Shown here: positions 14,377-23,340 of the stretch, piece after piece
Layout: every line of letters starts with the position of its first letter
Numbering within the stretch: the first letter of the stretch is position 1
NCBI GenBank assembly: GCA_041912595.1
Contig: JAYRMR010000013.1
Location: 1-64,000, forward strand
Direction: 5' to 3'
From: Roseateles_B sp041912595
Lineage (GTDB): Bacteria; Pseudomonadota; Gammaproteobacteria; Burkholderiales; Burkholderiaceae_C
DNA: 64,000 bases
The notes under the pieces: model-generated
Told to the model about the DNA's origin: nothing
The model's database searches: none
The model's input: the letters and a program-made list of their open reading frames with translations, nothing else
Program-made: the position numbers and the translations under genes

Positions 14377-16133
14377 TGCTGCACATCCAGATCGAGGGCC
14401 GTGACGGCCTGCAGCAGCTGGCCAGCACCCGCTGCATCGTCGGCAAGGACAGCGAGTGCGACCTCGTGCTGTCCGGCTGGAAGGTCAGCCGGCGGCATGC
14501 CGAGCTGTTCGTGTCGAACGAGCGCGTCTATGTGCGCGACCTGGACTCCAGCTTCGGCACGTGGCTGGGCGAGCAGCGCGTGGGAGACACGATGCCCGTG
14601 CCCACGGGCGCCACGCTGCGCATCGGCGGCCACAGCATCCGCGCGCACTGGGCCCGCCAGGACGCCGAGGCCACGGCCCCCGCGCCCGCGCCCGCGGGCT
14701 CCACGCCTCAGGCCGGCGCCGCGGCGGGCATCGAGCTCCGCCCGCCGAACGCGGCCACCCCGCCTGCAGCCGCACCGGCCGCGGCGTCGCCCGTGATGGC
14801 CCCCGCCACGGCCCCGGTGGCCCCGACCGAGGCCACCGATGTCAGCTTCAAGTACCGCCGCCTGCTGCATGAGCGCCTGCTCGAGTCCTTCGACCTGCGC
14901 CGCACCGACACGCACCGCATGGCGGACGACGAGCTGCAGGAGCTCACCGAGAAGCTGATCTCCGAGCAGATCGACAAGCTGGGCAAGGAGCTGCCCGCCG
15001 GCATCGACAAGCGCGCGCTGCTCGAGCAGGTCCGTGACGAGGCCATCGGCCTGGGCCCGCTGGAGCCGCTGCTGGCGGATCCGTCCATCACCGAAATCAT
15101 GGTGAACAAGGCGGACGAGGTCTTCGTCGAGCAGGGCGGCCAGCTGACGCGCTGGCCCGTGGCCTTCACCAGCGACCGCGCGGTGCAGGGCATCATCGAG
15201 CGCATCGTCGCGCCCATCGGCCGGCGCATCGACGAAAGCTCGCCGATGGTGGACGCCCGCCTGAAGGACGGCTCGCGCGTGAACGCCGTGATCCCGCCGC
15301 TGGCGCTGAAGGGCCCGTCCATCACGATCCGGAAGTTCTCCAAGCGCAAGCTCAACTCCGACGACCTGCTGCGCTTCGGCTCCGCGAGCCCAGCCATGAT
15401 CGAGTTCCTGAAGGTCTGCGTGGAGCACCACCGCAACATGCTGATCTCCGGCGGTACGGGTTCGGGCAAGACGACCTTGCTGAACATCATGTCGAACTTC
15501 ATCCCCGAGGGCGACCGCATCGTCACCATCGAGGATGCGGCCGAGCTGCAGCTGCACCACCCGAACGTGGTCTCGCTGGAAGCCCGCCCGGCCAATATCG
15601 AGGGCAAGGGCCTGGTCGCCATCCGCGACCTCGTGAAGAACTCGCTGCGGATGCGCCCGGACCGCATCGTGGTCGGTGAATGCCGGGGCGGCGAGGCCCT
15701 GGACATGCTGCAGGCCATGAACACGGGCCACGACGGCTCGCTCACCACCGCCCACGCCAACAGCCCGCGCGACATGCTCGCCCGTCTGGAGGTGATGGTG
15801 CTGATGGCCGGCATGGACCTGCCCGTGACGGCCATCCGCGAGCAGATCGCCTCCGCGGTGCAGATCGTCGTGCAGCAGACCCGCTTCGCCTGCGGCACCC
15901 GCAAGGTCACCAGCATCACCGAGGTCACCGGCGTCGAAAGCGGCAAGATCCAGCTGCAGGAGATCTTCGGCTTCGTGCAGACCGGCCGGGACGCCCGCGG
16001 CAAGACGCAGGGCTACTTCACCGGGCGGGGCTTCGTTCCCGAGTTCTATGAGGAGCTGGCGGCCATCGGCATTCCGCTGCGCATGGACATCTTCGACGAG
16101 ACCCCGCCGGAGCAGCGGGGAGCCCGCGCATGA
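14376..16133 (+). CDS. cpaF: Tad pilus ATPase CpaF/TadA with N-terminal FHA domain
   Basis: The ATG at 14376 overlaps the cpaC stop. Residues 1-90 are a forkhead-associated domain (CIVGKDSECDLVLSGWKVSR, then RHAELF, VRDLDSSFGTWL). A Pro/Ala-rich linker follows (about 95-150), then the secretion ATPase (about 190-570). Walker A is GGTGSGKTTLLN (about 358-369); the Walker B region is MRPDRIVVGECRGGEALDML; the conserved His box is TTAHANSPRDML. The enzyme hydrolyses ATP to drive pilin polymerisation with TadB/TadC. FHA domains bind phosphothreonine, so activity or localisation may depend on a Ser/Thr kinase, though none is in this window. Confidence 0.93.
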   Translation: MLHIQIEGRDGLQQLASTRCIVGKDSECDLVLSGWKVSRRHAELFVSNERVYVRDLDSSFGTWLGEQRVGDTMPVPTGATLRIGGHSIRAHWARQDAEATAPAPAPAGSTPQAGAAAGIELRPPNAATPPAAAPAAASPVMAPATAPVAPTEATDVSFKYRRLLHERLLESFDLRRTDTHRMADDELQELTEKLISEQIDKLGKELPAGIDKRALLEQVRDEAIGLGPLEPLLADPSITEIMVNKADEVFVEQGGQLTRWPVAFTSDRAVQGIIERIVAPIGRRIDESSPMVDARLKDGSRVNAVIPPLALKGPSITIRKFSKRKLNSDDLLRFGSASPAMIEFLKVCVEHHRNMLISGGTGSGKTTLLNIMSNFIPEGDRIVTIEDAAELQLHHPNVVSLEARPANIEGKGLVAIRDLVKNSLRMRPDRIVVGECRGGEALDMLQAMNTGHDGSLTTAHANSPRDMLARLEVMVLMAGMDLPVTAIREQIASAVQIVVQQTRFACGTRKVTSITEVTGVESGKIQLQEIFGFVQTGRDARGKTQGYFTGRGFVPEFYEELAAIGIPLRMDIFDETPPEQRGARA

Positions 16134-16972
16134 CGTCCCAGCTGCTCCTGGTCGGGCTGATGCTCTTCGGCGCGACGGCCGTGCTGCTCCTGCTGGCGCG
16201 GCGCGCGCTGCTGAGCTGGCAGGCGCGCTTCACCGAGACGGCCAAGGTGTCGCTGGAGGACATGTTCGTCTTCATCGACCCGGGCTCGCTCTTCAAGCTG
16301 AACCTGGCGCTGTTCATCCTGGTGCCGCTGCTGCTGTGGGTCTTCACGGGCTCGCCCGTGCTGGCCGTGCTGGGCGGCCTGGGCGGCGCCATCCTGCCGC
16401 GCGCCAGCTGGATCATCCTGCGCCGCCGGCGCATGGCGCTGCTGGTCGAGCAGCTGCCGGACGGCCTCACCATGATGGCCGGCGCCATGCGCGCCGGTGC
16501 CAGCCTGCAGATCGCGCTGGACCTCGTGGTCAAGGAGTCGCCGGCGCCGCTGTCCCAGGAGTTCTCGGTCCTGCTGCGCGAGCAGCGCCTGGGCCTGGCC
16601 CTGGAGGACTCGCTGCGCGGCCTCTCGCAGCGCCTCAAGCAGGAGGACATCGACCTCTTCGTCTCGGCGCTCACCATCGCCAAGGAAGTCGGCGGCAATC
16701 TGTCCGAGATCCTGGAGCGGCTGTCCTCCACGCTGCGCGCCAAGGCCGTCATGGAGGGCAAGATCAAGGCCCTCACCTCGCAGGGCAAGCTGCAGGGCAT
16801 CGTCGTGGGCATGCTGCCGGTCCTGCTGGCCGGCGTGCTCTATGCCATGGACCCGCGGGCCATGACGCCCTTGTTCACCACCATCTACGGCTGGGGCACC
16901 ATGAGCGTGATCTTCATCCTGATCACCATGGGCGCCTTCTTCATCAAGAAGATCGTCACGATCGACGTCTGA
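16130..16972 (+). CDS. tadB: Tad pilus inner-membrane platform protein TadB
   Basis: This 280-residue protein has an N-terminal membrane helix (LLLVGLMLFGATAVLLLLA), two more near 60-95, a cytoplasmic type II secretion F domain (about 115-240; MMAGAMRAGASLQIALDLVV, AKEVGGNLSEILERLSSTLR) and two C-terminal helices (GIVVGMLPVLLAGVLYAM and the last 25 residues). It pairs with TadC as the membrane platform moved by CpaF. The start overlaps cpaF by ATGA and the gene lies three bases from tadC. Confidence 0.9.
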   Translation: MTSQLLLVGLMLFGATAVLLLLARRALLSWQARFTETAKVSLEDMFVFIDPGSLFKLNLALFILVPLLLWVFTGSPVLAVLGGLGGAILPRASWIILRRRRMALLVEQLPDGLTMMAGAMRAGASLQIALDLVVKESPAPLSQEFSVLLREQRLGLALEDSLRGLSQRLKQEDIDLFVSALTIAKEVGGNLSEILERLSSTLRAKAVMEGKIKALTSQGKLQGIVVGMLPVLLAGVLYAMDPRAMTPLFTTIYGWGTMSVIFILITMGAFFIKKIVTIDV

Positions 16973-16975
16973 ACC

Positions 16976-17842
16976 ATGTCCATGGTCTATCTCTTCGCCG
17001 CCTTCTCGGGCCTGGCCACGCTGCTGCTGATCTATGCGGTGTATCGCCTCTACACCGAGCTGGGCAGCGCCAACACGCAGTACCGCGACAAGCCGCCGCG
17101 CGGCTTCCAGTACGTCTGGCCGCTGATCAACATCCTGGCCAACAGCTTCGGCTTCCTCATCAGCGAGGGGCGGGTGCAGGCCTGCCTGCTGAGGCTGCGC
17201 CGCGCCGGCCAGGACTACGCCCTGACCCCGCACCAGTTCTACGCCGGGAAGTGGGTCGCCGCACTCGGCTTTGCCGGCGTCGGCGTCGTCCTCGCGGGCA
17301 AGGGCGGCGGCACCATGGGCGCGCTGCTCGGCGCGCTACTGGGCTTCCACTACCCCGACATCTGGCTGCGCGACCACACCAAGATCCGCAACCTCGCGCT
17401 GCTCAAGGCCCTGCCCTTCTTCCTGGACATCGTCACGCTGTCCGTCGAGTCCGGCCTCAACCTCACCGGCGCCCTGCAGAAGGCCGTGGACCGCTGCCCG
17501 CCCGGGCCGCTGATGGTGGAGGTCAACCGCGTGCTGCGCGAGATCCGCGGCGGCAAGCCCCGGATCGAGGCCCTGCGCGCGTTGGCCGACCGCCTGGACT
17601 ACGCGCCCATCTCCAGCCTCGTCAGTGCGCTGATCCAGGGCGAGCTCATGGGCTCGAGCCTCGGCCCCATCCTGCGCGCACAGAGCGACCAGCGCCGCAC
17701 CGAGCGCTTCCTGCGGGCCGAGAAGCTCGCCATGGAAGCCCCCGTGAAGATGCTGGGCCCGCTGATCATGTTCATCTTTCCCTGCACCTTCATCGTCCTG
17801 GGCTTCCCCATCGTCATGAAGTTCATGCAGTCGGGGATCTGA
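16976..17842 (+). CDS. tadC: Tad pilus inner-membrane platform protein TadC
   Basis: This 288-residue protein has an N-terminal helix (VYLFAAFSGLATLLLIYAVY) and a Gly/Ala-rich membrane region at about 85-120. The cytoplasmic F domain covers about 135-260 (LPFFLDIVTLSVESGLNLTG, IQGELMGSSLGPILRAQSDQ), followed by a C-terminal helix (LGPLIMFIFPCTFIVLGFPI). It partners TadB. The downstream DUF192 gene starts immediately after its stop, so they are co-transcribed. Confidence 0.9.
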   Translation: MSMVYLFAAFSGLATLLLIYAVYRLYTELGSANTQYRDKPPRGFQYVWPLINILANSFGFLISEGRVQACLLRLRRAGQDYALTPHQFYAGKWVAALGFAGVGVVLAGKGGGTMGALLGALLGFHYPDIWLRDHTKIRNLALLKALPFFLDIVTLSVESGLNLTGALQKAVDRCPPGPLMVEVNRVLREIRGGKPRIEALRALADRLDYAPISSLVSALIQGELMGSSLGPILRAQSDQRRTERFLRAEKLAMEAPVKMLGPLIMFIFPCTFIVLGFPIVMKFMQSGI

Positions 17843-18199
17843 ATGGGCTGGCCGCAAGCCCGCCTGCATCTGCAGGGCATCGCCACCCATGTGCGGATCG
17901 GCCTCGCGCTGCGCTGGTGGGAGCGCGCCCGCGGCCTGCTGTTCCACGGGCAGCTGCAGGACGCCCCCGCCGGGCTGTGGATCGCGCCGTGCAACAGCGT
18001 GCACATGCTCGGCATGCGCCAGGCGCTGGACATCGTCTACCTCGACCGCGACGGCGTGATCCTCAAGTGCGTGCCGACGCTGCGCCCCTGGCGCCTGAGC
18101 GCCTGCCCGGGCGCGCATGTGGCGCTCGAGCTGCGCACCGGGCTGATCGCGGAGCTCGGCCTCAAGCCGGGCCTGCGGCTCCAGGCGCGCGGCGGCTAG
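17843..18199 (+). CDS. DUF192 family protein
   Basis: This 118-residue protein carries the DUF192 signature: WERARGLLFHGQL, then WIAPCNSVHMLGM and LDIVYLDRDGVIL. No signal peptide is apparent, although many family members are exported. The family's role is unknown. It begins directly after the tadC stop and is the last gene of the Tad gene string before a convergent gene, as reported for other betaproteobacterial Tad loci, so a pilus-related function is possible. Confidence 0.85.
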   Translation: MGWPQARLHLQGIATHVRIGLALRWWERARGLLFHGQLQDAPAGLWIAPCNSVHMLGMRQALDIVYLDRDGVILKCVPTLRPWRLSACPGAHVALELRTGLIAELGLKPGLRLQARGG

Positions 18200-18214
18200 A
18201 CCGCCGACCGGCGC

Positions 18215-19216
18215 TCACAGCAGGCCGCGCGTCCGGGCCATCAGCCGCGTCAGGCCCAGCATCGCGTCGATGCTGGGCGTCGGCTGGCCGATGTGCTGGC
18301 CGATCTCCCGGACGACCGTCACGAGCGCATCGAGCTCGATCTTCCGGCCCGCCTCCACGTCCTGCAGCATCGAGGTCTTGAAGGCGCCCAGCTTGCGCGT
18401 CACCTCGTGGCGCTGTTCGGGCGTCTGTCCGACGGGGCAGCCGATGACGTCGCCGATGGCCGAGGCCTCGCGCATCACGGCGCTCACGAAGCCGCGCACC
18501 AGTTCGTCATCGAGGATCCGATCGCAGGTGGCCCCCGTCAGCGCCGAGATGGGGTTCATCGTCATATTGCCCCAGAGCTTGTACCAGATGTCCTTCTGGA
18601 TGCGCGGGGACACGGTGGCACTGAAGCCGGCCCGCTGGAACAACGCGGCCCACTCGCCGAGGTAGGCCGGCTCGCCACCCGCGGGGTCGCCGAGGATCAG
18701 GCCCATGCCCATCACATGCTTGACGAGGCCGGGCTCCGGCGTGGCGCAGCTGGCATGCACCACCGAGCCGATCACGCGGTCCGCCGGGATCAGGCCGGCC
18801 ACCTGGCCTCCCGGGTCCACCGACTGCAGCGCCAGCCCGCGGCAGGGGCCGTCGAGCTGCTGGAAGAACCACCAGGGCACGCCGTTCATGGCCACGAGCA
18901 CGCGGGTCTGCTGCCCCAGCAGGCGCTGCACCAGCGGGGCGACGTCCGGCAGCGCCGGGCCCTTGACGGCCAGCACCACGAGATCCTGCGGGCCGAGGTC
19001 CTCGGGCCGGTCCGAGGCCGTCAGCGGCACCGTCACGCGGGTGGGGGTGCCGTCGATCACCGTGTCCATGCGCAGGCCGTGCGTCCGCAGTGCCTCTAGC
19101 GTCGCGCCCCGGGCCACGGCGCTGAGCCGGACCTCCTCGCCCAGCCGATGCCCCAGATGCGCCGCCACCCAACCGCCGATGGCGCCCATGCCCACGATGC
19201 AGATCTTCTTCATCAC
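18215..19216 (-). CDS. 2-dehydropantoate 2-reductase family protein (ApbA/PanE-like)
   Basis: This 333-residue cytosolic enzyme starts MMKKICIVGMGAIGGWVAAH, with the GxGxxG NADP-binding motif. The N-terminal Rossmann domain covers about 1-170. The C-terminal helical domain includes the substrate region KDIWYKLWGNMTMNPISALT (about 208-227). ApbA/PanE enzymes reduce 2-ketopantoate to pantoate for coenzyme A synthesis with NADPH. Several homologues per genome are usual and many reduce other 2-oxo acids, so true PanE activity is not certain. The neighbours (Tad locus, two-component pair) give no hint. Divergent from the sensor kinase. Confidence 0.82.
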   Translation of the reverse strand: MMKKICIVGMGAIGGWVAAHLGHRLGEEVRLSAVARGATLEALRTHGLRMDTVIDGTPTRVTVPLTASDRPEDLGPQDLVVLAVKGPALPDVAPLVQRLLGQQTRVLVAMNGVPWWFFQQLDGPCRGLALQSVDPGGQVAGLIPADRVIGSVVHASCATPEPGLVKHVMGMGLILGDPAGGEPAYLGEWAALFQRAGFSATVSPRIQKDIWYKLWGNMTMNPISALTGATCDRILDDELVRGFVSAVMREASAIGDVIGCPVGQTPEQRHEVTRKLGAFKTSMLQDVEAGRKIELDALVTVVREIGQHIGQPTPSIDAMLGLTRLMARTRGLL

Positions 19217-19346
19217 CTGTCCTGCTGCTGAAATGCTGCCCGCAGTCTACGCGCGGCCCGCCACTCGCACGCCCGTGGGACCAAGCGGCCCGCCCCTGGG
19301 GTGAACCGCCTTGGCAGCACGCGCGGCGCTGCTATCGTGGCCGCCC

Positions 19347-20435
19347 ATGCCTCACGACGCTCCTCCCGACGTTCCCGTCCTTCCCCGCCGCTTCTGGTGG
19401 ATCTACGCCGGCCTGCTGGCCGGGGTGGCGCTCTTCTTCGCCCTGGCCGAGCTGCAGCACTACCTGCGCAATGGCGGCCAGCATCCGTGGGAGCCCTTCC
19501 TGTGGGAGTTCAGCTCGGTGATGGTCGTGGCGGGGCTGCTGCCGCCTCTCTTTCGCTGGCACCGGCGCAGCGTCGGGCGCGGCGCGGGCGTGCTGCTCGC
19601 GCGCCATGCCGCCGGCTATGCCGCCTACACGGTGCTGCATGTGCTGGGCATGTTCGGCCTGCGCTTCGCCGTGTATGCCCTGACCGACGTCCGCTACGAG
19701 CCGGGCAATGCCTGGCAGGTGCTGGGCTACGAGGCGGCCAAGGACCTGGTCTTCTACGTGACCAACGTCCTCCTGTGCCAGGCCTGGCTGATCCATCTGA
19801 AGGGCCAGCAGTCGGCGCTGGAGATGGCCCGCATGCGCACCGAGCTGGCCCAGGCGCAGCTCGCGCGCCTGGCCGAGCAGGTGCAGCCGCACTTCCTCTT
19901 CAACAGCCTGAACCTGATCGCCTCGGTGATGTACGAGGACGTCGCCCGCGCCGACCGGCTGCTGTGCCAGCTCTCGGAGCTGCTGCGCGCCTCGCTGTCG
20001 GCGCAGCAGCGCGGCTGGCAGACGCTCGGCGAGGAGATGGCGCTGATCGAGCCCTATCTCGCGCTGATGCAGGCGCGCTTCGGCGAGCGGCTGCAGGTGC
20101 GGGTCGAGATGCCGCCGGAGGCCGCGCGGTGGCCGCTCCCGGCGCTGTTGCTGCTGAACCCGGTGGAGAACGCCGTCAAGCATGACGTGGCGCTCAGCCG
20201 GGGCGCGGTCGAGGTCTCGGTGCGGGCCCAACCGCTGGCGGACGGGCTGCAGGTGGAGATCCGCAACAGCGGCGTGAGCGCCGAGCAGATCGAGCGCGCC
20301 GGCGGGCTCGGCCTGAGCAACCTGCGCGAGCGACTGCGCGTGGCCTATGGCGACGCGGCCACGCTGTGGATCGGTCCGGACCAGGGCGGCACGCTGCTGC
20401 GCCTGCAGCTGCCGGCGCGAGGAGACGCCGCATGA
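19347..20435 (+). CDS. LytS-family sensor histidine kinase
   Basis: The start at 19347 (MPHDAPPDVPVLPRRFWWIY) gives 362 residues. Four membrane helices occupy about 15-160. The cytoplasmic kinase core follows: the His_kinase (PF06580-type) motif QVQPHFLFNSLNLIASVMYE carries the phospho-acceptor His. The ATP-binding N box is LLLLNPVENAVKHDVA, and a C-terminal Gly-rich stretch is GGLGLSNLRERLRVAYG. There is no recognisable periplasmic sensor domain, so the helices themselves probably sense the signal. It overlaps the response-regulator gene by ATGA and forms a pair with it. Confidence 0.9.
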   Translation: MPHDAPPDVPVLPRRFWWIYAGLLAGVALFFALAELQHYLRNGGQHPWEPFLWEFSSVMVVAGLLPPLFRWHRRSVGRGAGVLLARHAAGYAAYTVLHVLGMFGLRFAVYALTDVRYEPGNAWQVLGYEAAKDLVFYVTNVLLCQAWLIHLKGQQSALEMARMRTELAQAQLARLAEQVQPHFLFNSLNLIASVMYEDVARADRLLCQLSELLRASLSAQQRGWQTLGEEMALIEPYLALMQARFGERLQVRVEMPPEAARWPLPALLLLNPVENAVKHDVALSRGAVEVSVRAQPLADGLQVEIRNSGVSAEQIERAGGLGLSNLRERLRVAYGDAATLWIGPDQGGTLLRLQLPARGDAA

Positions 20436-21172
20436 GACTGCTGATCGTGGACGACGAAGCCCCGGCGCGCGCGCGCCTGCGCCGCCTGCTGGCCGATCAG
20501 CCCGGCGTGCAGTGGGTCGGCGAGGCCGCGCACGCCGACGAGGCGCTGGAGCAGCTGCAGCGCCACCCCGACATCCAGGCCCTGATCCTCGACATCCAGA
20601 TGCCCGGCCAGAGCGGCCTGGACCTGGCACTGCAGCTGCCTCCGCAGCTGCCGGTGATCTTCTGCACGGCCTTCGACCAGCACGCCATCCAGGCCTTCGA
20701 TCTGCATGCCGTGGACTACCTGCTCAAGCCTTGCAGCCCGGAGCGTCTGGCGACGGCCCTGCAGCGTCTTCAGGGGCGGCTGCTGCCAGCGCAGCCTGCG
20801 CACGGGGCCGCGCGCGGCGGCCTCATCGCGGCGCTGCAGCAGCTGCAGCCGGCCTCCGGCCACTGGCTGGTGCAGCGCCAGGGTCGGCTGCACAAGCTGC
20901 CGCTGGCCGAGCTGCAGTGGGTCTCGGCGGCCGACAACTACATCGAGCTGCACGCTCCGCCGCAAAGCTACCTGGAGCGGCGCACGCTGGGCGCCTTCCT
21001 GGAGCATCCGGCGGTGGCCGGCCAGTTCCTGCGCATCCACCGCAGCCATGCGGTCAACCCCGCCCACATCGACAGCATCGAGGCCCTGCCCCACGGCGAG
21101 GCGCTGCTGACGCTGCGCGGGGGGCAGCAGCTGCGGGTCTCGCGCAACTACCGCGATCAGCTGCGCGGCTGA
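20432..21172 (+). CDS. LytTR family DNA-binding response regulator
   Basis: The ATG at 20432 overlaps the kinase stop. This 246-residue protein has a receiver domain at 1-115 (MRLLIVDDEAPARARLRRLL; phospho-acceptor Asp in LILDIQMPG; conserved Lys in DYLLKPCSP). A LytTR DNA-binding domain covers about 145-245 (VSAADNYIELHA, FLRIHRSHAVNPAHIDSIEA). The family regulates exported factors, autolysis and carbon-source responses by binding direct repeats. The target genes here are unknown. The last 16 bases overlap the end of the convergent SPFH gene. Confidence 0.92.
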   Translation: MRLLIVDDEAPARARLRRLLADQPGVQWVGEAAHADEALEQLQRHPDIQALILDIQMPGQSGLDLALQLPPQLPVIFCTAFDQHAIQAFDLHAVDYLLKPCSPERLATALQRLQGRLLPAQPAHGAARGGLIAALQQLQPASGHWLVQRQGRLHKLPLAELQWVSAADNYIELHAPPQSYLERRTLGAFLEHPAVAGQFLRIHRSHAVNPAHIDSIEALPHGEALLTLRGGQQLRVSRNYRDQLRG

Positions 21173-23120
21173 GCGGGCAGCGCGCCGCCTTCCAGCTCGC
21201 GGGCCTTGAGCGCCGTCATCAGGCCCAGCAGCGTGCCGAAGGCATTGCCGCCCTCGCCGCCCTGCGCGCCCAGCTGGATCTGCGGCACCAGCGGCACGCG
21301 GGCCGTCTCGAAGGCCTCGGCCAGACGCAGCATGACGGTCTGCATCAGCTGCTTGTCGGCGCCCTCGCCCTCCAGCGCTTCCGACTTGGCCCGGATCGCC
21401 GCGCCCTCGGCCTCGCCCACGCTGCGGATGGCGGCGGCGCGGCCCTGGCCCTCGGCCTCCTGGCGGTAGCGCTCGCCCTGCGCCAGCGCCTCGACCTCCT
21501 GCCGGCGCTTCTCGGCGGCCTTCACCGCGCGGCGCCGTGGTTCTCCTTGATCGAGATGTCCACCAGCGAGGCCGTCAGCTCCGCCTGCTTCTCGGCGCGT
21601 TTCTCGGCCTCGTTCAGCTCGCGCTGCTTGTTGGCGGCGATCTCCTTCTGCGCAAAGGTCTCGACCTGCTCGCGGGCGATCTGGCGGTCCCGCAGCTGGG
21701 CCATGATGGCCTCGATCTTGTGGTCGCCGGCCTGCGGGCGCGGCGTGCCGATCAGCACCTCCTGGAACTCGAGCGAGTAGGCCAGGAAGCGCTGGCGCAT
21801 GTCCCGCGACGCATTGGTCTGCAGCTCCGAGCGCGACTGGATCAGCTCGATGAAGGTGTGCGTCTGCGACACGTTCTTGAAGTAGCTCGACACCATCGGG
21901 TCCAGCGTCTGCTCCACCAGCTGCTTCACGTTGCCGAAGCGCTGCACCACCATCGGCGCCTTGCGGTAGTCGATGTGCACGACGACGGACAGCGGCAGCT
22001 GCGGCTCGAAGGCGTCCTTGGTGATGAGCGTGATCTCGCGCAGGTTGGAGTCGAAGCTGGAGCCGCTCTCGCCGCTCTGCCACATCAGCACGAAGTTGGT
22101 GGTGGGCACCAGCTCGATCTTGCCGGCGTAGGTGTTGAACGCGTACTTGCCGGGCATGAGCGGCTCGCGCCACACGCCGCGGCAGCCGGCATTGACCAGC
22201 TCGCCGTGGCTGTACTCCCTGCCCGAGACATCCTCGCCCCGCGCGCCGGTGTAGGACACGACCACGCCGACGAAGCCCACGGGGATGATGGTCTTGCTGA
22301 TGAACTCGACCGTCGCGAAGAGGCGGTTGATGTAGTAGGTGCCTTCCACGAGCACGCGCTCCTGCCGGCCGCGGCGGCCGCCGGCGGCGAGGAAGCGCTC
22401 GGGCTCCTGGAAACTGTTGTGCGCGTCGCCGACATCGGGCGCGAGCAGCTCGTCGCGCGAGAGCGCCGGGCCGTCCTGCACCGTGACCACGGCGAGCTGG
22501 TCGGAGTCGTGGCTGCCGCTCTTCTCCTTGATCACCACCGGCGAGAAGGCGTTGCGCTCCTCCAGCAGGCCGCGCATGCGCTCGTAGTAGCTGCGCTCGT
22601 GCGCGTCCATGTTGAGCGCGTAGGTCGCCTCCTCGGTCATCACGACGAAGAGCGCCGGGTTGATCACGTGCGTGCCCTCGCGCAGCACCTTGCGCTGCGG
22701 GCCCTTCTGGCCGCCGTGCTGCAGGAAGCTGCGCACGTCGAGGAAGTCGTCCACCTCGGCGTTGCTGGCCAGCGTCTGCCCGGCGGGCAGGTCCACGCCA
22801 TCGCGGGCGAAGACGTAGCCGATCTTGCCCTGCGTCACCGAGACCATCGGATGGATGTGCACCCGGTACTGGAAGGGCGTGAAGAAATGGAAGCCGCCGC
22901 GGCGCAGCGCGGGCTGGAAGCCGGCCTCGCCGTCCAGCGCCAGCAGGCCGGACTGCACGGAGCCCTTGGCGCTCCAGAGCTTCTCGACCACGCCGACGCG
23001 GTCATTGGGGATGTAGCGGACGATGGCCGCGGCATACAGCAGCAGGGCGAAGGCGCCGATGCTGCCGAAGCCGATCAGCAGAGACAGCAGCACGGAGCCG
23101 GACAGGTCAGACCAGGACAT
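21157..23120 (-). pseudogene. SPFH/Band 7 (flotillin-like) gene with one-base frameshift
   Basis: From the ATG at 23120 (behind GAGGAGG) an open frame of 532 codons runs to a stop at 21522. It has an N-terminal membrane helix (LLIGFGSIGAFALLLYAAAI), an SPFH domain and the start of the Glu/Ala-rich coiled coil. It stops abruptly after SIKENHGAAR. The missing coiled-coil tail (AVKAAEKRRQEVEALAQGER to ...LPAQPRS) continues in another frame down to 21157. Restoring one G in the GC run near 21533 would give HGAAAVKAAEKR and a 654-residue protein. Either a real loss or a sequencing error in a GC-rich run. SPFH proteins organise membrane microdomains. Confidence 0.78.
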
Positions 23121-23340
23121 GGATTCCTCCTCTTTCTTTTGCCTGGCGGCAGGCCCTCGGCCCGCGTCGCCAGGGCTTGTTTATCCGCCGGCCGGCATCA
23201 GGAACGCATATGGGCCCAGGCCAGGACACGCCCCCGGAGCGCCCCTCATGGTCCTCCCTATGGACGACTGCCCGCACGCTCACTAAGCTCGGCCCGCAAA
23301 AAACGGGAGGCGGCTCAGGGCCGCGCGAGGAGAACGTTTG

